From Sycobia sp. Sy_11 (lineage: Eukaryota > Arthropoda > Insecta > Hymenoptera > Epichrysomallidae), in the NCBI GenBank assembly GCA_018907035.1, contig JACCIC010000098.1, positions 1 through 64,000 of the forward strand: a DNA stretch of 64,000 nt. Direction: 5' to 3'. The position numbers and the translations under genes are program-made. Shown here in pieces: positions 42,593-56,918 of the stretch; the stretch's first letter is position 1; every line of letters begins with the position of its first letter. The notes beneath the pieces were generated by a model. That model made no database searches and had not been told where the DNA came from. It worked only from the letters and a program-made list of their open reading frames with translations.

Positions 42593-43700
42593 CCGCGACA
42601 CACCGTGGAGCGCAACAAAGCGTCCCACAACCCCCCCCCCCCACAGCGTCCGTAAGCGGAAAGTGGCGGAAAATCGCCGGCGCGCGTCAATCGACAAGCA
42701 CGAGCGCGTGGCGCGAAGTCTCGCGAAAAAAACAAAGCCCCCCTCTTCCCTATATATATATATATATATATATATATTATGTGTGTGTGTACATAAATCT
42801 CCACGCGCCGCTTTTTTTTTTAATTTCGAGCGCGGCCGATGCGCGTTGCCGCCCGCGCGCCCGTGCACAATATCAAAAAAAAAAAAAAAAAAAAAAGAAA
42901 AAAGCGGTCCTCGTCTCGCCCGCTCGTCTGCGCGCTCTCTGAAATCGAGTAGAGTGCGCAGGTAATAGGGAGAAGGGAAAAAAAAAGAGTGTCGGGGGTT
43001 GTAAGTCCTTCGCGCCCCAACTGCGCAGGCGGCGCGTGAACGCGCGCTGCTCGCGAACGCCTCGTCGTCCTTTCCCTGGCGGGCTCGCGCGTTACGCGAT
43101 TTCTTTCTTTCCTTTTTCAAATGTTTTTTCTTTTTTTTTTTTTTATTTCACGGCTCGCTCGGCACTTTTTCCGCCCGCGCCGGCGCGCCGACGCGCGCCC
43201 CTTAATTAAATGTCGCTATGCCGCGCGCGCGCGAGCTTGCCCCCCTCTTCTGGCGCCTTCTCTTCGTTGCCACCCCCCTCCCCCCTCAGCCCCCTTTTTT
43301 CACAGCAGCAGCAGAGCAGCCTCTTTGGCGCGCGCCCCTCTCGGCCGGGTCGCGCGGACGCGCGCGCTCTGTTTCGAAGATCGCGAGGCGTCGGATCAGA
43401 AACTCGCTCCTTTTCTCTTATCTTTAGATGTACACACAAAGATACGTTTATATTTATCATCTCTTATGGAATTTGTTATTGATGTCGTACTTGAAGGTTG
43501 TTTTTTTTTTTTTTGTTTTTTTTTGAAGAACGCCAACGTCGGCGCGTCAAATTGACGAGGTGCAGGGAAGGCAGCAACTGCGAATGCCGATTGTACGGAG
43601 GCGTGCGGGTGTTCATAAGCAGCGTTTAAAGCAACGTGATATATATATATAAATAGATTTATAAATGTGTGTGTACACGGACGCACACGATCTCAAATGG
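42171..43700. repeat. Microsatellite and GC-rich block, no supported gene
   Basis: TA tracts (42213-42254, 42535-42588, 42751-42776), C and A homopolymers (42633-42643, about 42874-42896), and CpG-rich sequence at 42830-43390. T homopolymers lie near 43131 and 43501. Frames with Arg/Ala-rich translations overlap on both strands and reflect GC content. Confidence 0.55.
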
Positions 43701-44270
43701 ATTGCTGCAGAAGGGCTTCGGCATCAGTTAAATTCAGTGCAAATACATATATGCACTTATATATTATATATAGTGCTTTTGCGTTAATTTTAGTTGAACT
43801 ATAGAAAAGTCTCTGCATTCTTTTATTTAATAAAGATATTGTCAATATTCAAGAATGATAGTTAGAAAATACAATTTAAGATAAATAGAAGTATTGAGTA
43901 TCTGAAAAATATATTGTTATAATTAACGGTACAATTCTAATACTTTAAGATAATACAGATTTGTTGTTATCATCCAAGTTCCATTACATTTGGTTATGGA
44001 TTATTTGAATAGTTCGAATATTCAATTGGTTAGTTTAAAATCAAAATTCAAAAAATTTTATCGCGTGCTAATGATGTTTGTAAGTCTTTTTAACAGCTCT
44101 TGAATATTCGAATACCTTAGACTGTTCAAGTCAGAATTCGAACTGACCTTTCGGTCGTACCAGATAAGGATTGTTCGGATGCGAAGGTAATGTCTACGAA
44201 GGTAATCAGCTTGGCAATAGCTCTTTTGGAAATATAATTGAATTATTTGATTTTTTTTTTTAACAAACTT
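43701..44270. other. AT-rich quiet segment, nothing recognised
   Basis: Plain AT-rich DNA with scattered GAATATTC-type palindromes. Confidence 0.5.
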
Positions 44271-44470
44271 TTACTCGTTTCTTACAAATTTTCTGAAATT
44301 ATTATTAGATTTTTTTAAATTAAGATTTAAGACGACGTGGTTTGACTTAAGCTGACTCTTCTTGCGTCAAGTCCAATACTTTCTTCGTTTAAGAAGATGC
44401 GACTTTCTTAATTTAAGAAAATACTTTACTTGATGCAAAACAAGAAAATATTTACTTGATAATAGACATT
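44271..44470. mobile_element. Dispersed repeat, copy 2 (possible MITE remnant)
   Basis: Diverged partner of 36866-37085, in the same orientation. Matching blocks include AAATTAAGA, GACGTGGTTTGACTTAAG, TGACTCTTCTTGCGTCAAGT, a small TCTTCGTTTAAGAAGA stem, and AAGAAAATATTTACTTGATAA followed by AGACATT. No terminal repeats or coding capacity are clear. Confidence 0.7.
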
Positions 44471-44732
44471 TTTCCAATGCACAGAAATAATTAAAATGTT
44501 TTTGAACGGGAATTAATATATTCACAATTGTAAACATTTTCTGATAAAATTTCTATAATACACTTGTTCCTATGTTGGAGCTCTGGCTTTTCCTCGCGTG
44601 CAATGAGCAATTCAAATAAAACCTTGCAGATTAATACGCCATCATACATATTCCTCAGTTGGACAATGATACATGCATACTGAACCCTTATTCGCCCTTT
44701 GTTCACAAAAGCAAATTCATGTTTATATAAAC

Positions 44733-44789
<57 letters not shown>

Positions 44790-45072
44790 CTGGGCTGTAA
44801 CACTCCATGGATACAGATGTCGTGCAGTGTAGACGCTATGCACCCCAGAAAGGGAAATAATATTGTTCATATCCTGTTTGTGCCCATTACACTTCAATTT
44901 ACTTTTATATATATAGAGCCGACATTTTTATTCCGGGCGACTTTCGCGAAAAAGGGGCTACCCCACCCCCCCAGAGCAGACTGTGAGTAAATTCAAGAAA
45001 GTCAATCGGACGATTGTATAACCAATTCGCTATATATTCGAGGTGGTAGGAGAAGAGGTAAAGACGAGGTAA

Positions 45073-45120
<48 letters not shown>

Positions 45121-45206
45121 TTGGAAAGCCCCGTTGTAACCTTCTAATTATCGCGCCCGAGAGCGCAGAGGACGCGACGCGACGCGACGACGTCTTTTTT
45201 CGCACG

Positions 45207-45239
<33 letters not shown>

Positions 45240-46188
45240 CTAATTGCGTCCGCGTAGCTCGAATTTTAATTACCGAAGAAAGCAGAGGGTGCGCGGGGTG
45301 AGGGGGGGTGGCAGGTTAAGAAGAAAACCGCGAGCAAATTAAACCGGTTAGCCGGGGGGTTGGATGGCGGGTCGGTCTCGCCCCTTCCCCGACCCGCCCG
45401 GGGGTTGGCGCGCAGCCACTTTCATGTAAGCCGGTCGGGCGGCGACACTTTATCGCGCGGAATTATTCCGCGTCAAATCGAAAATGGTTAATTTGATATA
45501 TAATATCCTCGCGACGCCCGGCCTCGCTCTCTCGACACCCGGCCACAAAGAGCGTTAGAGAGAGAGAGAGAGAGAGAGAGAGTGAGAGAGAGTCTGGCCC
45601 ATACGTATCAAAGCGCACAAGCGCCGCGGTTGAACATCAAAGCCTTCTGAAACCCAGCCACCCACCCACCACCCACCCCCCCCCTCTTTGCAGGACCGTA
45701 CGCGCGCCAATTACAGTCGAGTTTCTTGGCTATATGTACTTTTGCCATGTTAACTCCCTGCTCCCCAACCCCGGATCGCTATCGTACTCCCATATCGAGC
45801 AGGCTTGGTTGGCTTGAAATTTCTATCAACCCGTACCCCCGTCCCCCCCTTCCCCACCCCCGCGCCAACGTCTCACTCTCATTCGACCGCTTATTAACTT
45901 TTACGGGCACTCGATGCACATTTGACAGCTTTGATTTTGCATTTAATTTGCGTCTGGTTCGCGCGGGCGCTCGCTTTTTTTTTCCGCGGGGCGCGTTTCA
46001 ACTTTTCCCTTTTATTTCCTCCAATGGAATATCGATTGACGCAGCATATGCTTTATGTATATATGTAGATGCGTGGTTTATAAGGTGGGATCATTAGCTG
46101 CGCTCGTTCCCTTGCTGCCAGTCTTGATTTAGGCTATTTACAACCTTAAAATGTAATTGTGTAATATATTGCTGTAAAATAATCTTTA

Positions 46189-46234
<46 letters not shown>

Positions 46235-47266
46235 TGTTTATATGGGAAATACGGGCAAAGATGATTTAAACGACTATTTGAAACGGTTGAACTATTCTAA
46301 TATAAGCGTATGTAGAACGCTCGAGGCACCACCCCACAATGATTACCTTGAAACATGTCAATTTAACCGCGCGTAAAACGGGTCATTTAACCCTTTGTGC
46401 CCGGCCCATTGTCGTGAATTCTTTGTGCTTGTCCGAACGTTAGCAGCCGTTCCGAAGGCTGCTCGTCCGGATTTCCAGAATAGTTCGTTACATAATGAAA
46501 AATGAGATTTAAAATACAATTACGTTTTTTCGCTGCTCCATTTGTTGTTCCTTTAACAATGCCATTGTATCAGATTGTTGAAGGTTTGTATTTTTGTAAC
46601 ATCTAGATAGAAATTGTAAATTATGTATTATATAAACGACGGACTGTTTTCCTTTACGTCGTTGGCCTAAACCCGCGTATTTTTGCCTGAACATTTCGCA
46701 TCCGCGTTTTCCTTCCATCCCATTCTGAAATCGACTATTACTAACATAGACGGCGCGGTATCGTTAAAATATGCAAATTAAAAAAGAGACAGCGATGTTG
46801 CCAACTTTTCTCGATCATTCGCGACGACTTTTGACGAGGGATCTTATCCCATACGACACTTTTACCGCGTCGGGCACTGTTATATCTCCATATATAAATG
46901 TATATCCATAAACGCGCGCAGCCCCCCCCCTCTCCCCCCCTGAAAGTAACGTACTCACGCTCCCATTATTTCTCGCCCGGGGCACCCGCCCTTATCCCCC
47001 AGCGCGCGATACGCATACGCACAATATCGGGTCTCGCGCGCGCGCGCGCACGCGCAGCACGCTCCTCTCGCTCTTTGGCGGAGGCCGATTTATACGTAGG
47101 TATAATAGGCGCTAATATTCCTTTCGCGCGTGCGCTTACCCAAAAAGGTGTATAATAGTTTGATGTGTATGTATATATAGCACGTATAACACAAGACGGG
47201 CGCGCGCGCGCGCGTCACATTCCTCGCAGCGTCAAAAGGCCGGGCCCGTAATTAAATCGAAGCCTT

Positions 47267-47302
<36 letters not shown>

Positions 47303-47810
47303 ACACACTCACACCGCGTGCGTATACGAGCGTATAGAAAAAGAGCGGGGATTAAAGCAAAATAACAGGCGACACCGATGCCCCCCCCTCCTCCTGCCCC
47401 CTGCGCGTCGGGGGCGTCGGACCGCGAGCGAATTCGACAGCTTTGAGGTTTGCGCGAACTTTGGCACTTTGAGGCGCGTGCGCCCGACGGAGAGAGAGAG
47501 AGAGAGAGAGGGGGAGTGGGGGGTTGGCTTTTGCGCCCGCAGGCGCGCGCCGACTTTGTTATGTGTTTCATTGTGTGCGTGCTCGAGAAGTGCGCGGCGG
47601 AGTCCTCGGTGCACCGGGCGCTTTGTTTGAACATGGAATTAAAAAAAAAAAAAAAAAAACAAAAAAGTGAAATAGAAGCCGATTCCTTTACTGCTGTATT
47701 CTATATGGGCGGAATAATTCCGTCGAGAGGGGGGGGGCAATCGTTTTATATCTATATTTATATTTATTTATTGTTATATATTAGGGGACGAACTTAGTTT
47801 CCGACCTTCA
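44471..47810. repeat. Mixed block with many microsatellites, no supported gene
   Basis: TA tracts (44741-44787, 45076-45118, 46193-46231), a CG-to-CA compound (45203-45239), GA (about 45556-45593), C-rich patches (45661-45685, 46921-46940), CG (47035-47050), CA (47269-47300), GA (about 47490-47512) and an A homopolymer (about 47640-47660). Open frames at 45726-46097 and 46509-46718 show no domain. Confidence 0.6.
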
Positions 47811-48397
47811 TTTTAACGGAAAAAGGACATTTATGATGGAAAAATCTCAATATATGTAAAAGTGCTAACACCTCTAATCAACTGTTTCACAAATAAGATT
47901 TACAACGTTCCCATAATTAATCATGACGTGCTTTTACACTATAAAGTTAACTGTAACTTTTCTATGGTATCCTGCGACTTTACAAATTTCTGCGCGCTCT
48001 ATGTCGCAAATCTTTGATGATGTCGGGGATACCTGTAATTTTTCATAATAGAGCATGTGTGTCTTTAATACAAGGGATTTTGGAATTTATATTTAGAACA
48101 AGATCCAATCTTTAAAAACTCATTGGGCCTTGCGCTTATATCGTGAAAAAGTAGTGTAATTGTTATATACTCATCATATTTTATTCCCCTTGATGTATAT
48201 TCCAAAAATGATTATATAAAATAATGCTATTATAATAAAAAGTAGGTAATACGTTGACCAAAAAAACTCCCACTTGCTTATTTACATTTACGTTTATATA
48301 TATATATATAATTAGACATACCATGATTAGATCAAAGCTACTGAGGTCATAAATGAAAATTTTAAATTGCACGCGATTAATAAAATTGATGGCAATG

Positions 48398-48438
<41 letters not shown>

Positions 48439-50220
48439 AGAACCGGAAGCACATTAAATGAAACGATAATCGGTGCGAATTCGGAGAAACGCAGTCTATG
48501 AAAGCATTTTTTACAAACGCAATCATCATTGAAAGCTTTGCAACGGATATTATAATCGAGTACGATAATATTCTAATCTTGCGGTCGACACTGCGCCCGA
48601 CGTGTATAAATTGCGGGGACGCGAATAAAAATTTATCGGATAATTCGGAATTACGTTTCTCATATAATACAGGAGAACATATGTCGATCGAAATCAATAC
48701 GTTCATAATATTCTTTCCAACCATTGTTTTTCTCTAATCTTTTTCTTGTATCGTCCACCAGTGTCCACAATTTTTGTTTTTGTCTCTCTCTCTCTCTCTC
48801 TTTCTCTCTTCACAGCTTTTCAAAACATCCCGAGCTACAGGCAAACCATCGCCTCAAACAAAACTTGCACAGTCGAGAAAAATCATTGCCAAAATAGCGT
48901 TATATATAATTATAATCGAGTATATTTATCGGACTTAACACCGATCCTTTCTACGACTGGTAGCGTAGAATAACGCCCGACGAAAATGGACGCGACCGTT
49001 GTAAAACTGCCAGTCAGAAACGAAAGATTATCGCCGTTCGTCCGGCGCCAAAACGAGCCCGATTCTCGGATAATTCCGAGTGGTGTGTTACGTTTCGTTG
49101 GAACGGAACCGATCGAGACCGATAAAATCGTTCGCCGCTCAATTTCATCACCCCTCCCGCACCTCTTTCAGCAAATAGAAACGGCACAATTCCAGTCGGA
49201 GCCGGAGTCATTATCGATATTTCGCCGGTATTATTGGATTGCCGGCAGAAAATCTTAATAATGAACAATGCTGGAATCAAGTACCGGTGACACGATATTA
49301 TAATAGCCGCGACAGCCTCGGGCGCCTCTCGCGTCTCCTCCAACTTCCCACGCTCCTCCTCACGGCAATTTGATCGATCCCTTCGGCGCGAGTAAAATAC
49401 CAATGGGCGGGTTAGACGACGCGTTAGGGGAAGGGGGGGAGGTTATTACGAACCAGCATGCGCACGACGACCCCCGCTGGAGAGCAGCTCTACGAGGAGC
49501 GCGTTCTCGCGCGAAACTGTACATATATTTGTGTACATGCATATGTGTATATAAAAAAACATACGCCGCGCATTAGCATGACAACGGCTGGATTAAAAGA
49601 GGAGCGCAGAGAGAAGCTGAAGAGGGGGTGCTGGGTATATATATATATATAATATATGCTCATCCGTATTTAGAGCGCCATTATCATCACGCGTGCACAC
49701 GCTGCTTCGCTCGCCCTCCCCTCCCCCCCATAACATATAATGCACTCGTACGCGACGATCGTTATTGTGACGCGTTTGCCGTAAAATCGCTTCGCGTCCG
49801 CCCCGGCAGTCGTAGTGTCGCCGCCGCTCGCCACCTCATACTTGGCGGTACGCCACCGCGCGCTCACGGGCTCCTTTGGTTTTTCCGAATTCGGGCGTAC
49901 TCTCGCGGTATTGTATGGTATATTAGGCGCGCAGCGCCGTCGTGGGCAAATCGAGCGAGTGCATGATTAATTCGATCCTCCTGTGTATATATATATGCAA
50001 CGCATAATAAAGCATGGACGGATTATGAGGGTGACCGATTCCGCTGTCGGGCCACGATCCGCATTCCCTTTTTTTTCCGGACAAAGAGAATTTCAACTTA
50101 ATTCTCTCGACGATGTGAGTAGATGCTTTATAAGGACGTTTATCAACTTATGTATCGCCTCTTTTTTGCATCAGTGGGGCGGGGAGGTGGGGGTGAGGGG
50201 GGTGAATAATTTCGTACCGC
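47811..50220. other. AT-rich then GC-mixed segment, nothing recognised
   Basis: A GT tract (48401-48435) and a short CT run (48783-48801). The frame at 48986-49258 begins in a fair AAAATGG context but has no recognisable domain and no supporting splice or stop context. Confidence 0.5.
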
Positions 50221-51600
50221 ATGCATAGTCATGCGGTAGAAACTTAGCAAATGACGAAGATTGAACCCTGGTTGAAATTTAACAATTTTTAATACGCTGG
50301 AAAGTAGTTACTAGGTAGTAAAAATAGAATCAATCATTGTGGCTAGAAACAAGGTAAATCTTCGAATGCAAAATGTGAACGTTGTCAATAAAATTAAGAA
50401 GAAGGTAGAAACTAGGTTGATAAACTAGTTAAAAACTAGGTAGAAACTAGGTAGAAACTAGGTTGTTTTTAACTTTGTTTTTGGTTAGTAAATGAGCAAT
50501 TTATTTAACAATTAATATTTATATAATATTATAACATTATGTTGTTGATTTAATAAAAGAATAATCATAAGATACGGAAACTAATAATTTAAAAAAATTA
50601 CAAAGTAATAATAAAGTCTGCTTGTCGTTCGATTTTGTCATCTTAAAAATTATACGTAATAAATTAGTTTTGAAAATATTTTCCTTTTATTATTTAATAT
50701 CTAAAATTTCGCATGAAGCAATTAATTAAAAAATTCTATTCTTTGATGTATTAGATCGGCTTCAATTATTGGTCGTTAGTTAGTAATTCTATCCTATTTA
50801 TTTATAAAATAAATAATATCATTTGAAATTTTTGAAATTTTATAAAATAAAATTAATTTTTTTAATTAAAAATCATGCTGAGTTCATAACTATAATTCGT
50901 AACTTGAATTTATGGAGAGTGTTCATACGGCATATCTGATGATTTGCCATACCCGCAAATGGTAAAACATTATCTTGGTTAGTATATAAGCCCGATTATG
51001 ACTTCACATAAGTATAACATATATTGTATATGAATGTGTAAGCTATTGTCAATGCGGTGTATATGTATGTAGATGTATAAGGTATATAGAACCAACGTAC
51101 TTATAAGTTACTTCAAAATTTTCGAAATGAACTTGATAAACATTTATAATTAATTCATTAAAATAATGATTAAAGTCAATGAATTTATATAAGAAAGCAG
51201 AATAACGATATCAATTTCTTAGCTATGTTATATGTTATACCTCGCTTAACCTTGTTTTAAGATAAAGTTTAATCATAACACACAACACCAAAAAAAGAAG
51301 AACTTTGGATAGTTGAGAGAGTTAGAGAAATAAGCAGAGTTTTAAGAGAAAAAAAACCAAACCAATTTTTATTTAAAAAAATTTCTATTTAATAGAAAAA
51401 ACTCCAACTACTAGTTAGCTATTAAATACCTAAAAATAGCTTCAAAAATGTAACTATAAATCGGACGGAATGACCCTAAAAAACGTTACATATTTTCCTA
51501 TTTACTACCGAACAAATATACCTTGTTACTAGGTATCTTCATTTGAAAATACCTTTTTTATACCTTATAAATAGCATGCAGATTCTACCAGAGGCGTCCG
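50221..51600. repeat. AT-rich block with ACTAGGTAGAA tandem units (possible transposon remnant)
   Basis: Around 50401-50465 the unit AAACTAGGTAG recurs about five times with small changes. Related TTACTAGGTA strings recur at 50308-50321, where TTACTA-GG-TAGTAA is an inverted repeat, and at about 51527-51536. The block is much more AT-rich than its flanks, starting near GCATGC at about 50220 and ending near GCATGC at about 51575. No open frame of note. Confidence 0.45.
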
Positions 51601-52690
51601 TATAAATCGTGACCTCTGTGACGCGCTTGAAGTTCGAGCATCAAATCGGTATAATTCGATTGCGATACAGGACGATAAATTACATTTTGTTGTATTGATG
51701 ATGAATTCGGAACGGAAATGCAAATTGCTCTTTTCAAATAAAATTGTCTAGGACGACATCGTTTTACCGTACCGGCGTCATTAATAATCTCGAGAGTTAG
51801 AGCTGTGAAACTTCATGATTGTTAAAGCAACTTGATAACTTGAAGTGTGCCGAAGTTACACCAACTGTTCCGTTGGTTTCCCTAATCAGCCGCTCGAGTC
51901 TTTCGAAGATTTTCGCACTTCCAATTGATCGTACTGTTCGAGCAGTACGCATAACGTATCTCTGTGGGTAAACTGTTAGGAAAGAGAGTTTGGTCACGTT
52001 CCAACGACAGAAACGACTGAAGTTTTTGATGATTAGCCCGTGCAACTGGAATGTTTCCACGGCTCGCAGGGGCTCAACTGGGTCGAGGAACCGCTAGCAC
52101 ACTTGCTCAACGACCAAACGCTTCAAATTTGTTTTTATTTCGCATTGTTTTAATCGAGGATCGAGGTTGGTACATAAGTCCAAGACTTATGTACCAATAA
52201 CACGCATTAGACACGCATTATGTGTAGTTCAGTACTTATAGTCTATTTGATCGTGGTATATCATTGGCGTTTATTCGATTTAAACGATATAGCGCATTCT
52301 TTTGATTAAGTTATTTGAATATAATTAAGAGCGACGGAATTATTATTAATTTTTATCCTCGCGAAAAGTTTGATTCTATTCGTCTTCTAGAAAATCTACG
52401 CGTAATTCTATACACATTCGAGCACTGGCGGTCGCACAGTCGTGTTTATCAAGAAACGCGGGACGTCATCGTGCTTGCCGCGCTCGTTATCGCCATTAGG
52501 AGCCTGTCTTAGGCAAACCCTCGTACCGAGTATCGTCTCGCCACTCGCTGGTGAGCTGACGCGCTCGAGCCAATCGTAAAATTGTACAATCATCCCACTT
52601 CCACCAATCAATATATCAATAACATTTCATAAGTCAGCGAATTCGCGCGCGTGGGACAAGAGACGGCCAGCGAATGACCAATCGGGCGTC
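51601..52690. other. AT-mixed segment with one perfect inverted repeat
   Basis: Otherwise plain sequence. The minus-strand frame at 51797-52060 has no recognisable motif. Confidence 0.5.
52167..52197. repeat. Perfect 14-bp inverted repeat
   Basis: TTGGTACATAAGTC, a CAA spacer, then GACTTATGTACCAA, with no mismatch in the arms. Confidence 0.9.
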
Positions 52691-53395
52691 GGAGAAAGAG
52701 GGACGGACGAAGACAGAGTGAGAGAGAGAGAGAGAGATAGTGAAATAAGGGGTCTCGAGGAGGGAAAACGCGCTCTTGACTTCCGGCTAAACAATAATAA
52801 TTCGCCTATGGCGAAAAGTCAACGATCCGGGCTTTGTGGCCCTTGTATATATTATTTAAGCCCCGGCATTGAGGCCGACGACTGCGTTGCTCCACCCCCC
52901 CCTTTTTGGGTCCACCGTGGGCGGCGGGCCTGCCGTCCCTCCCTCCCCTCCCCTTCGCCGTTTATCCGAGCGCCTCGTGAAAATGCGCGCGCGCCTGCCC
53001 TCTGCCCTCGCCCTCGAGATTCTCCCGAGATGTCGTGAAGTCAGTCGGTCGGACCACGGGAAGCTGCGCGTGTGTGTGCATAATACGACCATCCCCCCGG
53101 CCCCGACAATGAGGGGATAGAGCGCGGAAGGGGGTGTCGGGCGAGCCGGGGGAGGGGAAATTTCCCCACCGACGTAGGAGGGGACGTACGCCGCGCAGCC
53201 CCGGGCCCGCCTCGTAAATATTTTCCGAGCATCGGTCCACGCGGTCTACGAGGCTTTTCGCCTTTCAGGGGCCCCACGGCCGTGAGTCGACCGTGGGCGC
53301 ACGGGCGTAGGGCAGCGCGCTGCCCGCTCCCTCTTCTCCGCCTCCTTCTTTTCCACCCACCGCACGGGCCGACGTTTGACTTTTATTGTTTCTAG

Positions 53396-53439
<44 letters not shown>

Positions 53440-53664
53440 GTATATATATATGACTTGTATATTGGCCATGGAGCGCGCGCACATAGGCGTGGGCGTGCGC
53501 CCCTCGAACGGCCAGGGTGAGACTTTGCGGGGAAATACGCTTTTATTGCGGTGCTGCTGCCATTATCGCGAGGGCCAGGGGCAGTGCTTCTGACCGTCGT
53601 CACACCGTCGTTTTAAGAATTTTCTCGTGCTACCGTAAGCCGCGCACTGCGGATATACTCGTCC

Positions 53665-53702
<38 letters not shown>

Positions 53703-54065
53703 GATTCTTTCTTCTCTCACTTTTTTCTCTCCTTTTTTTCCTCTCACGACGTGCACGAGAAAGTTATGGCGGGCGGGGGGAGGGGGTGCAGGGCCCAGCA
53801 CAGTCGTCGCGCGCAGATGTGCCGCGGCCGTCTCCGAGGCCATCGGGGGCGCCCTCCTTCACTTTGGGCCTGTGGGAAAACGGCCGGGGAATCGAGATTC
53901 TCAAGGCGTTTGCCGCTCGTCTTCGAGGGGTCACGCGATGGGAGAAAAAAAGCCGCGCGGGATGGTCGTTAAAAAGTTGCGAAAAGGTGACTAGGTTCTA
54001 TTGGGGGATGGGGGAGGGAGATTTTTACTCGTCACTTTCCCTTTTTCGTAGACGCGTTTACTAGG
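52691..54065. repeat. GC-rich microsatellite block, no supported gene
   Basis: GA (52720-52739), C-rich patches near 52891-52900, CA (53402-53436) and GA (53665-53704). CpG-rich sequence dominates 52860-53350 and 53460-53960. It could be regulatory or an unmethylated CpG patch; no exon is recognisable. Confidence 0.5.
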
Positions 54066-55390
54066 TGCTGAATTGGACTTGGGTTACTTGGGCTTGCGAA
54101 CAAACTCTTTTCTGACGATACTCAGTTCTAGAAACGCGTGCAAATAATAGTTGGCAATTAATATATCCGATAGTTTTTGTAGATTTATATTTGTACCAAC
54201 CGCTGTAACGGAGAATAATAGATTGAGGTGGAGAGAAAATTTTTCCATACGTTTTTTTCATCTTCAACGTTCGTCTGCTATTTATTTTGTATTAAATCCA
54301 TATATCTAAGCATAGTTTAATAAAAAAATTGGAGTTATGATAATAACAGAAACAATGCCGTATTAACGTTTGTAAACCGAAAAGGTTACTCGGAAGATTC
54401 AAGGATCCAGAAGTGAGATCGAAACTGGGATCCGCGGTCAATTTGGTCAATTTGCGAATGGCAGTTTTTTAAATGTTCAGACGTGGCTGTGTCCTAAGTC
54501 TCATACTCTAGGGATCGAAAATCTAATTTCAAGGATCCAACGTCTATAAGTGCAGGATCTGGGATTTTTTTTTTGGGACGATTCGAACCATGGAGGGAAT
54601 GAGCGGTCGTTAAAAGAAAATTTATAAGCGCTTTAAAATGCCCTCCTACTTCCATTCAAGAATTTTCTCGTGAAAATATCCCAATTTCAAATTAGAGCTT
54701 TTTTTGGGGTTATACAGGTATATATAAGGTGTGTAGGCTTTGGTCATGCACGGTTAGCGGGTGTGGGAAAAAAATTGTATTAAATATATACATCAACGCA
54801 TTTTTTACAAATAGAATTTTTGCACCCTTACAGCAACTTTCTTTTTTTTTAATATTTGTAATTATATTTTCACAAAATAAATAGCACGTGCGTTATTGAA
54901 TAGAGGTCGAATTAATACGTTGCTTTTATATTTCCGAATGTATTCATCAATATCTAATAAGGTTTCCCAGGCGTTTAAGCAGATTAGGTGGATAACATTT
55001 TTTTTTAATGCAATTCAAGCTAAATTTACTGGCCGCCAGATAAAGAAAATTTTCGTCGGCCAGCGAGAACAATTTCTATGAAAAATTTTTTTTTTAAATA
55101 TGTCAACAATCCTTTAAAATAAATTCCGAATTAAATTTTAAAATAATTTTTGTAAGCAATTATTATTCTTGAATTTTTACTATATATTTTATAAAATTTT
55201 AACGAAATATTTTCAAAATATAAGTCGATTACTCCTTAGATAGTATTCGATATTGCTATAAAGCAAATAACAGCGGAATTGCATACGGATCAAACGAAAT
55301 TATCTCGATTTATACAGGCATTTTTGCCTCAATCCCGTAAACCCTACTATACAGAATATTAATCGTATTCGTAATTTTTACGCTTCATCG
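54066..55390. other. AT-rich quiet segment, nothing recognised
   Basis: Plain AT-rich DNA with short T runs near 54549, 54843 and 55087. Confidence 0.55.
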
Positions 55391-56453
55391 TGACAAAATT
55401 GTGGAAGCGTAAACTTGGCGCGCCCACGGACGGTAAGCGGGCTCGCGTTCGATGCACGATTTGCACGTTATTGATAATACAACGCGGCGCGATTCGAGTA
55501 AAATCCATCGGCCCGTGCGATCACCGCCCTGATTTCCCGGCGACGAGTTCAATCGTACCACGGGCGAGGTCGTCGCGCGGCCCTTTACAGACCTAATCGG
55601 GCTCAATTAGAGCGTTGTGGGGGTTGAGAATGGGTTCTTCTCCCTCTCCCCCCCGCCTCCAAACCTCCCGCCATTCCTAAAGTCGACGATCCGCGTCTGT
55701 TCGAATAATGCTACGTGGTACGTGTACGTAAGCCGGCGTCGGATCGACTAAACGAGCCCGGCGCCGCGACGCGGGCTCGCGCTCGCTCGGGCGCACTCGA
55801 CTGTTAACGCGACGCGGGGCGAACCGCGCAGCCGCGGTGGCGCATTAGCTTTCACGTCCCCGCGCAGTCACCGGTATCCGGCCCGCGCACCGGGGGGGAG
55901 GGGGGACGGCAGAAAAACATCCACTCCTTTCCCCCCCCCGGCCCCCCCCTCCCCGCGACCGATCGGTCTATCTCTATCTGGCTCCCACCACCGCCGCCGA
56001 TGCCGCGCACTCGCACGGGAGCTCGCGACGGATTATCCGGCAATCGATCAAAAAGAATGCATCGTCGTAGTTCCGCCATCCCCTTTCGAGGCTTCTTTCT
56101 TTCTTTTTTTTTTTTTTTTCTTCTTTTTATTCTAAATCCCTCCCTCTATGCGTATATAATGCGGCTCGAGATAATGAAAAGGGGTGAACGGGAATAGAGA
56201 TCGAGAGCATCGACGGGACAGAAAGGTTAGAGAATGGGAGAGAGAGAGAAAGCGACTCGGACCTGTATGTATATAATGCGACGGGACAGCGATTGCGGTG
56301 ACGTTCCCGAAAGCGATGTATGTTATAGCGGGTACGGGGAGGGTGCGCGGGAGCACTCGGGTTAGAGAGAGAGAGAGAGAGAGAGGAAGAACGAAGGACA
56401 CATCTGCGGATCATCCGCGGCCCAGGACCGGAGGACCCTGCTGCACCCTCTTC

Positions 56454-56492
<39 letters not shown>

Positions 56493-56529
56493 TCCTATCT
56501 TACGATGAAGTTAGAGAGGGAGAGAGAGT

Positions 56530-56567
<38 letters not shown>

Positions 56568-56724
56568 AAGAGTAAGAGGGGATTCCCGCCGCCCGGTGGT
56601 GCAATGAGTGACGTAATTGAATTTCACGCCAGGCTGGAGTCGAACGTCGTGCTTAGTGTACGCACGTCCTTCTAGTTTGCCGGGCTCCCGATGCTCACCA
56701 GCCACTTCGCGGAGGTGACACGGT

Positions 56725-56788
<64 letters not shown>

Positions 56789-56877
56789 CATTCTACACAC
56801 AGTTCGGCGGATTTACCGGGAGAGAGCCCAAAAACTCGCGGGATCTCTCGGTCGGGCGAGGATTTGCGAAGAAATTC

Positions 56878-56918
<41 letters not shown>

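Noticed and set aside
48986..49258. 90-residue + strand frame with a fair start context
   Set aside because: No domain, biased composition or neighbour supports it; the length is within chance for this GC content.
54560..54600. GATTCGAACCATGG resembling a tRNA T-loop on the minus strand
   Set aside because: No matching A box, anticodon stem or acceptor stem nearby.
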